Below are positions 35,309-42,378 of a DNA stretch of 42,378 nt, piece after piece. The stretch is from assembly GCF_006483445.1 (NCBI RefSeq), contig NZ_PPPT01000178.1, positions 1 through 42,378 on the forward strand. The letters are read 5' to 3'. Below the pieces are notes generated by a model. The model saw only the letters and a list, made by a program, of their open reading frames with translations. It was not told the origin of the DNA and did not search any database. This DNA comes from Bradyrhizobium guangdongense. Its GTDB lineage: Bacteria; Pseudomonadota; Alphaproteobacteria; Rhizobiales; Xanthobacteraceae. Within the stretch, counting starts at the first letter, position 1. Every line of letters begins with the position of its first letter. The translations under genes and the position numbers were made by a program.

Positions 35309-36637
35309 ATGCACGACATCAAATCGATCCGCGACAATCCGCAAGCTTTTGACGCCGCTCTCGCCCGCCGGGGCCTGCAGCCATTGTCGGCGTCGCTGCT
35401 CGCGATCGATGAGAAGCGGCGTGCGGCGATCCTGGCCTCCGAGCAGGCCCAGGCCCGGCGCAACGCGGCCTCCAAGGAGATCGGCGACGCCAAGAAGGCC
35501 AAGGACGAGGCGCGCGCGGCGAAGCTGATGGCCGAGGTGGCCGAGCTCAAGACCAGCATGCCCGAGCTCGAAGCCGCCGCGAAAGCCGCGGATGAAGAGC
35601 TCGCCAAGGAACTGTCGGCGATTCCCAATCTGCCGCTCGCCGAAGTGCCCGAGGGCCGCGACGAGCACGGCAATGTGCAGCGTCACGTCTTCGGCAACCG
35701 CCGCAACTACGCCTTCACGCCAAAGCCGCATGACGATCTCGGCGGCGCGCTCGGCGATATGGATTTTGAGACGGCGGCGAAATTGTCCGGCGCGCGCTTC
35801 GTGGTGCTGAAGCGAGGGCTGGCGCGGCTCGAACGTGCGCTCGGCCAATTCATGCTCAACCTGCACACCGACGAGCACGGCTACACCGAGATCAATCCGC
35901 CGCTGCTGGTGCGCAACGAGATCATGTTCGGCACGGGACAATTGCCGAAGTTCGAGGACGACCAGTTTTGGGCGATCAAGGGCGAATTGCTCGTCGACCC
36001 CGACGCGCGTCTGCGCACCGAGCGTCTCGGCCTCATTCCGACCGCCGAGGTGGCGCTGACAAACCTCGTCCGCGAGTCCATCCTCGACGAGAAGCAATTG
36101 CCGATGCGGCTGACCGCGCTGACGCCGTGCTTCCGCGCCGAAGCCGGTGCTGCGGGTCGCGATACCCGCGGCATGATCCGCCAGCACCAGTTCACCAAGG
36201 TCGAGCTGGTCTCGATCTCGACGCCCGAAACCAGCAAGGACGAATTGGAGCGCATGCTGGCCTGCGCCGAGGAAGTGCTGCGCCGTCTCGGCCTGCATTA
36301 CCGCGTCATGACGCTCTGCACCGGAGATATGGGTTTCTCGTCGCAGAAAACCTATGACATCGAGGTCTGGATGCCCGGGCAGGGCGAGGGCGGGGCGTTC
36401 CGCGAGATTTCGAGCTGTTCGGTCTGCGGCGATTTCCAGGCCCGGCGCATGGATGCGCGTTCGCGCGGGCCGGACGGCAAGCCGCGCTTCGTGCACACGC
36501 TCAACGGCTCCGGCACCGCGCTCGGTCGCGCGCTGATCGCGGTCATGGAGACCTATCAGCAGGAGGACGGCTCGATCGCGGTTCCCGACGTGTTGCAGCC
36601 CTATATGGGCGGGCTGAAGGTGATCGCGCGCGCCTGA
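35309..36637 (+). CDS. serS: Seryl-tRNA synthetase
   Basis: A 442-residue class II aminoacyl-tRNA synthetase. The N-terminal part (about 30-105) is the long antiparallel coiled coil that grips tRNA-Ser (AQARRNAASKEIGDAKKAKD and following). The catalytic part shows motif 2, LTPCFRAEAGAAGRDTRGMIRQHQF in part, and motif 3, LNGSGTALGRALIAVMETYQ. HDIKSIRDNP at the N-terminus is the standard start, so ATG 35309 is chosen although the frame continues upstream into the palindromic repeat. The Shine-Dalgarno-like ACGGGA is at the boundary of that repeat. Confidence 0.97.
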   Translation: MHDIKSIRDNPQAFDAALARRGLQPLSASLLAIDEKRRAAILASEQAQARRNAASKEIGDAKKAKDEARAAKLMAEVAELKTSMPELEAAAKAADEELAKELSAIPNLPLAEVPEGRDEHGNVQRHVFGNRRNYAFTPKPHDDLGGALGDMDFETAAKLSGARFVVLKRGLARLERALGQFMLNLHTDEHGYTEINPPLLVRNEIMFGTGQLPKFEDDQFWAIKGELLVDPDARLRTERLGLIPTAEVALTNLVRESILDEKQLPMRLTALTPCFRAEAGAAGRDTRGMIRQHQFTKVELVSISTPETSKDELERMLACAEEVLRRLGLHYRVMTLCTGDMGFSSQKTYDIEVWMPGQGEGGAFREISSCSVCGDFQARRMDARSRGPDGKPRFVHTLNGSGTALGRALIAVMETYQQEDGSIAVPDVLQPYMGGLKVIARA

Positions 36638-36706
36638 GCGTCATCTTCGGTTGCGAAGATCGGGTGGCCGGCTATCCTGCCGACTGCCCGAGAGTTTGAG
36701 CCGACC

Positions 36707-37207
36707 ATGGCCTTGCATCGCGATATCTTCTGGGTCGGCAGACAATGGGCCGTGACCGGGTTCGGCATCCAGGCCGTCGACCAGCGTCTGCGCGGCGTGC
36801 TCGACATCGAGAGCGCCCGGATCTGGGACGACGATTTCGTGCAGAGCCGGCGGGCCAAGCCCGGCATCAATGTCGAGGATTTTGACAAGGCGCTGACCAT
36901 GGCGCGCACGCGCCATCCGCAAAGTGATGCACCCGCTGCCAGCGCCTCGATATCAGCACCGGTCCCTCCCGCGCCGCGCACGGTGGAACGGCCACAGGCC
37001 AGCGTGATCAGCGACAAGGACAGCGCCGAGACGGACAGCCTGATGGCGATGCTGTCGAAGCTCGCGCCGCCGAAGATCACCCCCAAGGTCGTAGAGCCTC
37101 CGGCAGCGATGCCAATAGTCCCGCCGCCGGTAACTCGGCCGCCGCTCGAATTGCGGGCCGAGGGCAGACTGGCGCGGTTCCTGCCGCAATGGCGGATCCG
37201 GCGCTGA
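36707..37207 (+). CDS. Conserved-looking hypothetical protein between serS and surE
   Basis: 166 residues, no signal peptide or membrane segment. The first 70 residues (MALHRDIFWVGRQWAVTGFG, then DIESARIWDDDFVQSRRAKPGINVEDFDKAL) look folded. The middle is an Ala/Pro/Ser linker, and the C-terminal 60 contain DSLMAMLSKLAPP and a proline run ending in the basic FLPQWRIRR. I do not recognise the family. Codon bias matches the flanking genes and it is co-directional with both, 69 bases after serS and 90 bases before surE, so it is likely real and part of the same transcript. Confidence 0.7.
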   Translation: MALHRDIFWVGRQWAVTGFGIQAVDQRLRGVLDIESARIWDDDFVQSRRAKPGINVEDFDKALTMARTRHPQSDAPAASASISAPVPPAPRTVERPQASVISDKDSAETDSLMAMLSKLAPPKITPKVVEPPAAMPIVPPPVTRPPLELRAEGRLARFLPQWRIRR

Positions 37208-37297
37208 GCCGGTGCTTCCCGGGTTTGCCTGATCGGGCGGAGGGGGATAAGACGGCCCCCAACCCGCCCCCCATCCAGGCCCTTGGAATCGAAGCAC

Positions 37298-38065
37298 ATG
37301 CGCATTCTCTGCACCAATGACGACGGCATCCATGCCCCCGGCCTCAAGGTCGTGGAGGAGATCGCCCGCGCGCTGTCCGAGGATGTCTGGGTGGTCGCGC
37401 CCGAGCTCGACCAGTCCGGCGTCTCGCATTCGCTGTCGCTGAACGATCCCTTGCGCCTGCGCGAGGTCGGCCCGCGGCACTTTGCGGTCCGGGGCACGCC
37501 GACCGATTGCGTCATCATGGGCGCGCGCCACATCCTCGGTGCGACGATGCCCGACGTCGTGCTGTCGGGCGTCAACAAGGGCCGCAACGTCGCCGAGGAT
37601 GTCGTCTATTCCGGCACCATCGCCGGCGCGCTCGAAGGCACCATTCTGGGCCTGCCGTCATTTGCGCTGTCGCAGGAGTTTTCGATCGACACCCGCGACC
37701 GTCCGCTGTGGGAGACCGCAAAGCAATTCGGCCCCGACATCCTGCGCAAGGTGCTCGCCGCCGGCGTGCCGAAGAACACCGTGATCAACGTCAACTTCCC
37801 GGCTTGTGCGCCGGAGGAGGTTCTCGGCATCCGAGTCACGCGCCAAGGCAAGCGCAATCTCGGCTTCCTCAAGATCGACGAGCGTCGCGACGGCCGCGGC
37901 AATCCCTATTTCTGGATCGGGTTCGAGCGCGCCGCGATGATGGATCTGCCGGCCGAAGGCACCGATCTCGCAGCACTTCGCGAGCGCTACATCTCGGTGA
38001 CGCCGCTGCGGCTCGACCGCACCGACGAGGCGTTTTCGGAAGCGCTGGGCGAGACGCTGAAATAG
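37298..38065 (+). CDS. surE: 5'/3'-nucleotidase SurE
   Basis: A 255-residue survival protein E. The N-terminal MRILCTNDDGIHAPGL holds the metal-binding Asp pair. VAPELDQSGVSHSLSLN, GTPTDCVIMG, VLSGVNKGRNVAEDVVYSGTIAGALEG in parts, and NVNFPA complete the family pattern. It hydrolyses nucleoside monophosphates and related substrates in the cytoplasm. ATG 37298 gives the canonical start; a TTG five codons upstream is in frame. The later pcm and nlpD-like genes keep the classical surE-pcm-nlpD order, interrupted here by a response-regulator gene on the other strand. Confidence 0.96.
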   Translation: MRILCTNDDGIHAPGLKVVEEIARALSEDVWVVAPELDQSGVSHSLSLNDPLRLREVGPRHFAVRGTPTDCVIMGARHILGATMPDVVLSGVNKGRNVAEDVVYSGTIAGALEGTILGLPSFALSQEFSIDTRDRPLWETAKQFGPDILRKVLAAGVPKNTVINVNFPACAPEEVLGIRVTRQGKRNLGFLKIDERRDGRGNPYFWIGFERAAMMDLPAEGTDLAALRERYISVTPLRLDRTDEAFSEALGETLK

Positions 38066-38110
38066 GGCGTCGAAAACAACCCCATGCACAGTAGCCCGGG
38101 CTGGCGGCTC

Positions 38111-38149
38111 AAAATTTTCGAATTTTACGAAATCCCCTGAGGGATCAGG
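38111..38149 (+). terminator. Two small hairpins after surE
   Basis: AAAATT-TTCG-AATTTT (38111-38126) has a stable-type TTCG tetraloop, and CCTGA-GGGA-TCAGG (38136-38149) follows. They lie between the convergent surE and response-regulator genes, 45 and 70 bases after the surE stop, and could terminate transcription from either side. The evidence is structural only. Confidence 0.45.
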
Positions 38150-38171
38150 CAGATGCGCGCCGCCGCAGGGC

Positions 38172-38534
38172 TCACGCGCCGCGCAGCGCGGTTTCGATGG
38201 TTTTGCCGAGCGCGTCGAGCTGAAACGGTTTTTGCAGGGCAGGGCGGTCGCGATACTGCTCGGGCAGGCCCGAGGACCCGTAGCCGGTGGCGAAGATGAA
38301 GGGGCGGCCCTTGGCCTTGATGATCTCGGCGACCGGCGAGATCACCTTGCCGTTGACGTTAACGTCGAGAATGGCGAGATCGAACTCGGTGGATTCAGCC
38401 AGCCGCATCGCCTCGGCGATGTCGCCGGCTTCCGCCGCGACCTTGTAGCCGAGCTCTTCCAGCATGTCCGCGACCATCATCCTGATCATGACCTCGTCTT
38501 CAACGAGGAATACAGAACCGCCCGTCGCAGTCAT
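38172..38534 (-). CDS. Single-domain response regulator (CheY-like receiver)
   Basis: 120 residues, receiver domain only. Acidic pair in VEDE (residues 12-14), phospho-acceptor Asp57 in DLAILDVNVNGK, Thr/Ser switch in FATGYGSSG and Lys102 in LQKPF are all in place, so it should be phosphorylatable. There is no output domain; such proteins act by protein contact or as phosphate sinks or relays. It is on the minus strand between surE and pcm, interrupting that conserved order. No kinase is adjacent; the hybrid kinase at 21.3-23.7 kb is too distant to link. The FATGYG/LQKPF form is common in rhizobial single-domain regulators. Confidence 0.92.
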   Translation of the reverse strand: MTATGGSVFLVEDEVMIRMMVADMLEELGYKVAAEAGDIAEAMRLAESTEFDLAILDVNVNGKVISPVAEIIKAKGRPFIFATGYGSSGLPEQYRDRPALQKPFQLDALGKTIETALRGA

Positions 38535-38800
38535 CCACTTGAGTCCTTGCCCGTCCCGTTAAACGTTCGCAGATATAGGCATACGACACAATGCGCGTTT
38601 CGACGAACCCCAATCTGCCATGATGGTAACGGCTCTACGCACACAGATTGTGGGTCAAATCGCCGATGCCCTAGAATATCATGGGTTCCTGGGCCGGAAC
38701 AGCAATTCCGACGGCTGCGGCAGGTCGTCGATCGACCTTGCGACGCAAACATTCAGGCGGCTTCGGCCGGGCTCCAAAGCAAGACGAAAACAAGCGTAAA

Positions 38801-39451
38801 ATGACCAGCAATCAGCATCCGCCGGAAAAGATGATGTTTCAGCTCACGCTGAGACGCCGCGGCATCAGCGACCAGACGGTGCTGCGCACCATGGAGGAGG
38901 TGCCGCGCGAATTGTTCGTCGAGCAGACCGACCGCAACGATGCCTACCGTGACAGCGCGCTGCCGATCGCCTGCGGCCAGACCATCAGCCAGCCCTTCGT
39001 TGTCGCCTACATGACCGAGCAGCTCCAGCTCCAGAAGCAGCATCGCGTGCTCGAGATCGGCGCGGGCTCGGGTTACCAGGCCGCGGTGCTGTCGAAGCTT
39101 GCGGGCCATGTGCTGACGGTCGAGCGCTACCGCCGGCTCGCCGACACGGCGCGCGCCAGGCTGGAGAAGCTCGGCTGCCACAATGTCGAGGTGATGCTCG
39201 GCGACGGCCTCAATTTGCCGGCCAATATCGGTCCCTTCGACCGCATCATCGTCACGGCCGCCATGGAGCAGATCCCGCAGAACCTGATCGACAGGCTTGA
39301 GGTCGGCGGCATCCTGATCGCCCCGGTCGGGCCGCATCAGGGGGTGCAGACCCTCATCCGCCTGACACGCTCGGAGACGGGTATCGAGCGCAAGGAACTC
39401 GTCGACGTCCGCTTCGTCCCGGCGCTGCCCGGCGTGGCCCGCGAGCTGTAG
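38801..39451 (+). CDS. pcm: Protein-L-isoaspartate O-methyltransferase
   Basis: A 216-residue SAM-dependent methyltransferase. Seen: VPRELFVEQTDRNDAYRDSALPIACGQTISQPFVVAYM in parts (the PCMT signature with the TISQP motif), VLEIGAGSGYQAAVLSKLA (SAM-binding motif I), FDRIIVTAA and LIAPVGPHQGVQTL. It methylates L-isoaspartyl residues to start repair of aged proteins. ATG 38801 is chosen because the open frame further upstream (to 38681) has no family similarity. A 266-base gap with divergent promoters separates it from the response-regulator gene. Confidence 0.94.
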   Translation: MTSNQHPPEKMMFQLTLRRRGISDQTVLRTMEEVPRELFVEQTDRNDAYRDSALPIACGQTISQPFVVAYMTEQLQLQKQHRVLEIGAGSGYQAAVLSKLAGHVLTVERYRRLADTARARLEKLGCHNVEVMLGDGLNLPANIGPFDRIIVTAAMEQIPQNLIDRLEVGGILIAPVGPHQGVQTLIRLTRSETGIERKELVDVRFVPALPGVAREL

Positions 39452-39492
39452 AATTCCGGATCGGTTGTGCGGACAACACCTTATTGGGAGGG

Positions 39493-39507
39493 TTAAGCCG
39501 TTATTTA
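39493..39507. promoter_or_regulatory. CtrA-like box upstream of the LytM gene
   Basis: TTAA-GCCGTTA-TTTA fits the alphaproteobacterial CtrA site (TTAA-N7-TTAA) in 7 of 8 defined bases. It lies 54 bases before the start codon of the LysM/M23 gene, in a promoter-like AT-rich stretch (39490-39530). CtrA control of envelope-division genes is known in the class; here it is inferred from one imperfect match. Confidence 0.35.
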
Positions 39508-39560
39508 CTCGGCGCGTGTTTACTTAAAAGACCAGTTCTGTTGCGTACGAGTGAGTAACC

Positions 39561-40955
39561 ATGTCCGCTGTTGCCGAGTTGCTTTACTCGCGCCGCGTTC
39601 CGCATGTCGCGGTGTTGGCGCTGATCTCGTTGAGTTTTGCGGGGTGCAGTGCCGACATGTCGTCGCGGCTCTCCCAGTCCAACTTCTCAAATCCATTTTC
39701 GTCCCAGGAAGCGACCGGCACGGTGCAACAACAGCCCGTCCAGCGCGAGCTGCCGCAATATGCACGGCCGCAGACACAGGCGCCGGCCTACCAGTCGCAG
39801 CCCTTGCCGCCGCCGGCCGTCGCCGCGCCGCAGTCCTATCCCGTCGCGGGCGGGGTGTCCGGGGGCGGACGTGGTGTCAGCTCCTATGCGCCGCCGGCGC
39901 AGCCTCATCTTGAATCCACCGGCACCGTGCCGCCGCGCTCGGTCGCGGCCGCGCGCCCCGCAGGTGGCACCACGATCATCGTCGGCACCAGCGACACGCT
40001 CGAGGTGCTCGCCAAGCGCTATCACGTCACACCTCAGGCGATCCTTGCTGCCAATGGCTACAAGGGCCCGCGCGCGCTCTCGCCCGGCCAGCAATTGATC
40101 ATTCCGCATCAGGCTGCCGCGGCAGCCCCGGCGCCTGCGATGGCACCGGTTGCTGCAGCGCCCGTCATGGCCGCGCCCGTTGCCGCCAAGCCGGTTGCGG
40201 CTGCGCCCGCCAGCGTTCACTTCGTCAACAAGGGCGACACGCTTGCCAGCATTGCCCGCAAAAATCACATGTCGGTCGCTGAGCTCGCGCGCGCCAACGG
40301 TCTCGAGCCGTCGGCCAAGCTCAAGCTCGGCACCAAGCTGAACGTCCCCGGCAAAACCGCCGCCTTGGCTGCGCCTGCCGCTGCACCTGCACCGGTTGCC
40401 GCTGCGCCCGTCGCCGCAACCCTGCAGCCGGCCGCGGCTGCGCCCGCGCCGACCATGAAGGTTGCGGCCCTGCCTGCGCCGCAGCAGAGCGCGCGGCTCG
40501 CCCAGGCCACCACCAATATCGAAGAGAAGCCCGCTGCCGAGGCACCGGCCAAGGCTGCGGAAACGACCGGCGCCTTGCCGACCTTCCGCTGGCCCGTGCG
40601 CGGCAAGGTCGTCACCGGTTACGGCGCCAAGACCAACGGCAAGTCCAATGACGGCATCAACGTTGCGGTGCCGGAGGGCACGCCGGTCAAGGCGGCTGAA
40701 GATGGCGTCGTTGCCTATTCCGGCAACGAGCTGAAGGGTTACGGCAATCTGATCCTGGTTCGGCACTCCAACGGCTACGTCACCGCATATGCCCATGCGA
40801 GTGAGCTGATGGTGAAGCGCGGGGACACTATTAAGCGTGGCCAGATCATTGCCAAGTCGGGTCAATCCGGTGAAGTGGCGTCGCCGCAGCTCCACTTCGA
40901 GATCCGTAAAGGATCTAATCCGGTTGACCCGCTTCAATTCCTGAATGGGGCGTGA
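39561..40955 (+). CDS. nlpD: NlpD-like LysM/M23 lipoprotein, probably catalytically inactive
   Basis: 464 residues. An N-terminal lipoprotein signal ends in LSFAGC (Cys29). A Gln/Pro-rich stretch is followed by two LysM domains (about 138-183, DTLEVLAKRYHVTPQAILAANG in part; about 214-260, GDTLASIARKNHMSVAELARANG in part), Ala/Pro linkers, and a C-terminal M23/LytM domain (about 345-462). In that domain the first zinc motif HxxxD is replaced (NDGINVAVP) and the HLHF motif reads QLHFE, so the metal site is degenerate, as in NlpD and EnvC activators of amidases. It is the expected partner in the surE-pcm-nlpD order. Its 3' end overlaps the convergent AraC-type gene by 41 bases. Confidence 0.88.
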   Translation: MSAVAELLYSRRVPHVAVLALISLSFAGCSADMSSRLSQSNFSNPFSSQEATGTVQQQPVQRELPQYARPQTQAPAYQSQPLPPPAVAAPQSYPVAGGVSGGGRGVSSYAPPAQPHLESTGTVPPRSVAAARPAGGTTIIVGTSDTLEVLAKRYHVTPQAILAANGYKGPRALSPGQQLIIPHQAAAAAPAPAMAPVAAAPVMAAPVAAKPVAAAPASVHFVNKGDTLASIARKNHMSVAELARANGLEPSAKLKLGTKLNVPGKTAALAAPAAAPAPVAAAPVAATLQPAAAAPAPTMKVAALPAPQQSARLAQATTNIEEKPAAEAPAKAAETTGALPTFRWPVRGKVVTGYGAKTNGKSNDGINVAVPEGTPVKAAEDGVVAYSGNELKGYGNLILVRHSNGYVTAYAHASELMVKRGDTIKRGQIIAKSGQSGEVASPQLHFEIRKGSNPVDPLQFLNGA

Positions 40956-41889
40956 GCGGGGATACCGCAACGCCTGAGCGTTGACGATCGGCAAAGCGCG
41001 ACGGTGGGCAACCCACCGATCGCGCGAATGCCGTGCTGAACGCGCTCGTCGACTGATAGCCGCATGCGAACGCGATTTCGGCGAGGCGCGCTTCGCCTGC
41101 GCGCAGCATGTCCTTGGCTATCGCCATCCGCCATTCCCCGAGATAGTCGATCGGCGATAAGCCGACGACGCGCGCGAAGCGATCGGCAAACACCGAGCGC
41201 GACATCCCGGCGATTTCGGCCAGTTGCGCAACGGTCCAGCTCCGTTTCACCTCGGCATGAACTGCGTTGAGCGCCAGCGCGAGCCTGACATCGGCGAGAC
41301 CAGCGAGCAGGCCGGGCCGCATTTCCGAGGTCCACGAACCGTCGTTCCGGATCACCTCGACCAGCAGCAGTTCGAGCAACCGGTCGAGTGCGAGCGCGCG
41401 TCCCGGCCGTTGCGATCTTGCTTCATAGGCAATGGCATCGAGCACGCTGCGCAATCGCGCTGCGGCGGTATCCGTGGCGTTGATCTCGACGATGTCGGGC
41501 AGGACGCGGCGGGCGAGCGCGATGTTGGTGTCGTCGAAGCTGAAGTGACCGCCGAGCAGCCGGAGCAGGGGTCCTGCGTCGTTCGCACCGATCTCGTGCG
41601 TGTGGAAATCGGCCGGCGTGTTTGATCTCGTGAAGTCCACCGCAGTGACATCAGCGCCGGTCTGCAAGCTCCAGACGGGCGGGGCGGCGAGAAAGACGAA
41701 ATCGCCATCGCTGAGCTCGCGCTGGGCGCGGCCGGGAAAGCCGAGGGAGCAACGGCCGCTTTCGATCAGGCAAAACGCTGCACCTTTATGGCTGGGAAAG
41801 CGCGCCCCCCAGGGACCGCGCGCCTCCAACTGCTTCCAGAGCAGGCCGCGCGGCCTGAGCAGCGCAATGGTTTGGCTTAACGGGTCCAT
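40915..41889 (-). CDS. AraC-family transcriptional regulator
   Basis: 324 residues. The N-terminal cupin-like effector domain of the AraC-binding type (about 10-185, SHKGAAFCLIESGRCSLGF, LSDGDFVFLAAPP) is followed by the two HTH motifs. These are WTVAQLAEIAGMSRSVFADRF and LAEIAFACGYQSTSAFSTAF with the FARSVGCPPSRF signature. It resembles cupin-type AraC regulators that respond to small organic compounds. It is divergent from a serine hydrolase gene starting 101 bases away, its likely target. A nested palindrome lies right upstream of its ATG. The C-terminal end is encoded opposite the nlpD-like gene. Confidence 0.92.
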   Translation of the reverse strand: MDPLSQTIALLRPRGLLWKQLEARGPWGARFPSHKGAAFCLIESGRCSLGFPGRAQRELSDGDFVFLAAPPVWSLQTGADVTAVDFTRSNTPADFHTHEIGANDAGPLLRLLGGHFSFDDTNIALARRVLPDIVEINATDTAAARLRSVLDAIAYEARSQRPGRALALDRLLELLLVEVIRNDGSWTSEMRPGLLAGLADVRLALALNAVHAEVKRSWTVAQLAEIAGMSRSVFADRFARVVGLSPIDYLGEWRMAIAKDMLRAGEARLAEIAFACGYQSTSAFSTAFARSVGCPPSRFADRQRSGVAVSPLTPHSGIEAGQPD

Positions 41890-41939
41890 TCCGGACGATC
41901 TCGCATCAAATCAGGTCTATCGATGATAGATCGTCCGGA
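41890..41939. promoter_or_regulatory. Nested palindrome in the AraC/hydrolase divergent promoter
   Basis: The outer arms TCCGGACGATC (41890-41900) and GATCGTCCGGA (41929-41939) are perfect 11-base inverted repeats. An inner palindrome TCTATC-GAT-GATAGA sits at 41916-41930. It directly abuts the AraC start codon and lies about 50 bases before the hydrolase ATG, a natural place for a shared operator controlling both genes. AraC proteins more often use direct repeats, so another regulator is possible. Confidence 0.5.
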
Positions 41940-41989
41940 TCTGGAAGGGTAGTCTGCGCCTCAATAATGACTTCCAGGAGACCGCAGGG

Positions 41990-42378
41990 ATGTCCGACAC
42001 ATCTGAGCCTGATGCCGCCAACCTCTCGAACTGGCGCAACTCGCCCCACAACCGATGGGCCTTTCGCAACGTGCCGTGCCTGCTGCCGGTCGCCGATATC
42101 GCGGCGTCGTCGCAGCCGATGCCGCTTCCGTCAAAGCCGTCTGCGTTCGACCGCTTCGGGCTCGCCAACGGCAAGGGCGGGACGCTTGGGTTCGACGACG
42201 TCCTCGATGCGACGGATACGGACGGGCTCGTCGTGCTGCATCAGGGGCGCATCGTTTACGAGAGCTATCGCAACGGCCTTACAGCGCGCGCGCCTCATAT
42301 CGTCATGTCCGCGAGCAAGTCGCTCGTCGGGCTGATCGCAGGCATCATCGCCGATGAAGGCGCGTCGATATCGATCGC
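41990..42378 (+). CDS. Serine hydrolase of the beta-lactamase/6-aminohexanoate-hydrolase type, 5' part only
   Basis: The 130 residues seen run off the window end. SPHNRWAFRNVPCLLPVADI is followed by DGLVVLHQGRIVYESYRNG and then HIVMSASKSLVGLIAG, which holds the SxxK catalytic serine and lysine (SASK). These are hallmarks of the class C beta-lactamase/esterase family in the form found in 6-aminohexanoate-dimer hydrolases. There is no signal peptide, so it is probably cytoplasmic. CAGGAG upstream of ATG 41990 is a good ribosome binding site. The substrate cannot be told from this fragment; real beta-lactam resistance is not implied. Confidence 0.85.
   Translation, partial: MSDTSEPDAANLSNWRNSPHNRWAFRNVPCLLPVADIAASSQPMPLPSKPSAFDRFGLANGKGGTLGFDDVLDATDTDGLVVLHQGRIVYESYRNGLTARAPHIVMSASKSLVGLIAGIIADEGASISI

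Noticed and set aside
38535..38800. General-stress (EcfG-type) promoter near the response-regulator gene
   Set aside because: A GGAAC occurs at about 38696 but no CGTT follows at the required distance.
41990..42378. Antibiotic-resistance beta-lactamase
   Set aside because: The SxxK motif is shared with esterases and amide hydrolases. The sequence resembles 6-aminohexanoate hydrolase types and lacks a signal peptide.

Overview
The window looks like chromosomal DNA of a Bradyrhizobium-type alphaproteobacterium (Hyphomicrobiales). The evidence is high GC with strong third-position GC bias, an E1-beta subunit of pyruvate dehydrogenase that carries its own lipoyl domain, and an ExoR-like Sel1 protein. 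The gene string xthA - erpA - dgt - argS - SPOR protein - nagZ - scpA - scpB - tatABC - serS - surE - pcm - nlpD-like also fits. The genus is an inference from gene content and order; no marker RNA is present. No tRNA, rRNA, CRISPR array, transposase or integrase was found.

Region 1 (1-9.6 kb): an FtsB/DivIC-like cell-division protein, a short GAF-Fis regulator resembling AcoR without its ATPase domain, and an NAD-dependent aldehyde dehydrogenase. Then follows the pyruvate dehydrogenase cluster pdhA - pdhB - DUF5076 gene - pdhC - small membrane protein - lpd. The membrane gene is compositionally unlike its neighbours.

Region 2 (9.6-12.4 kb): a threonine-synthase-like PLP enzyme and a TctC/Bug-type periplasmic binding protein. 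Three large palindromic intergenic elements of three different sequence families separate and flank them.

Region 3 (12.4-25.5 kb): a soluble lytic transglycosylase diverges from a membrane class III adenylate cyclase. Two very small proteins follow, one a cysteine-rich lipoprotein, then ilvD overlapping an exoR-like gene, exonuclease III, a hybrid histidine kinase, a secreted protein with an apparent internal duplication, and a lower-GC DUF4272 gene.

Region 4 (25.5-41 kb): a compact housekeeping string for Fe-S insertion (erpA), dNTP control (dgt), aminoacyl-tRNA synthesis (argS, serS), peptidoglycan recycling and division (nagZ, SPOR protein, LytM factor), chromosome segregation (scpAB), Tat export (tatABC) and repair or survival (surE, pcm). 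Four-base ATGA overlaps (nagZ/scpA, tatB/tatC) point to operons. A second type of palindromic repeat sits directly before serS and a copy is at the window's left edge.

Region 5 (41-42.4 kb): an AraC-family regulator divergent from a serine hydrolase cut by the window end. A nested palindrome lies in the gap between them.

Most of the window is ordinary core genome and I do not see a clear new multi-gene system. The items most worth a second look are the ATPase-less AcoR-like regulator with a 20-bp palindrome in front of the aldehyde dehydrogenase gene, the foreign-looking membrane gene inside the pdh operon, the long palindrome upstream of pdhA, the four families of mosaic palindromes, the duplicated secreted protein, and the nested operator-like site in the AraC/hydrolase gap.
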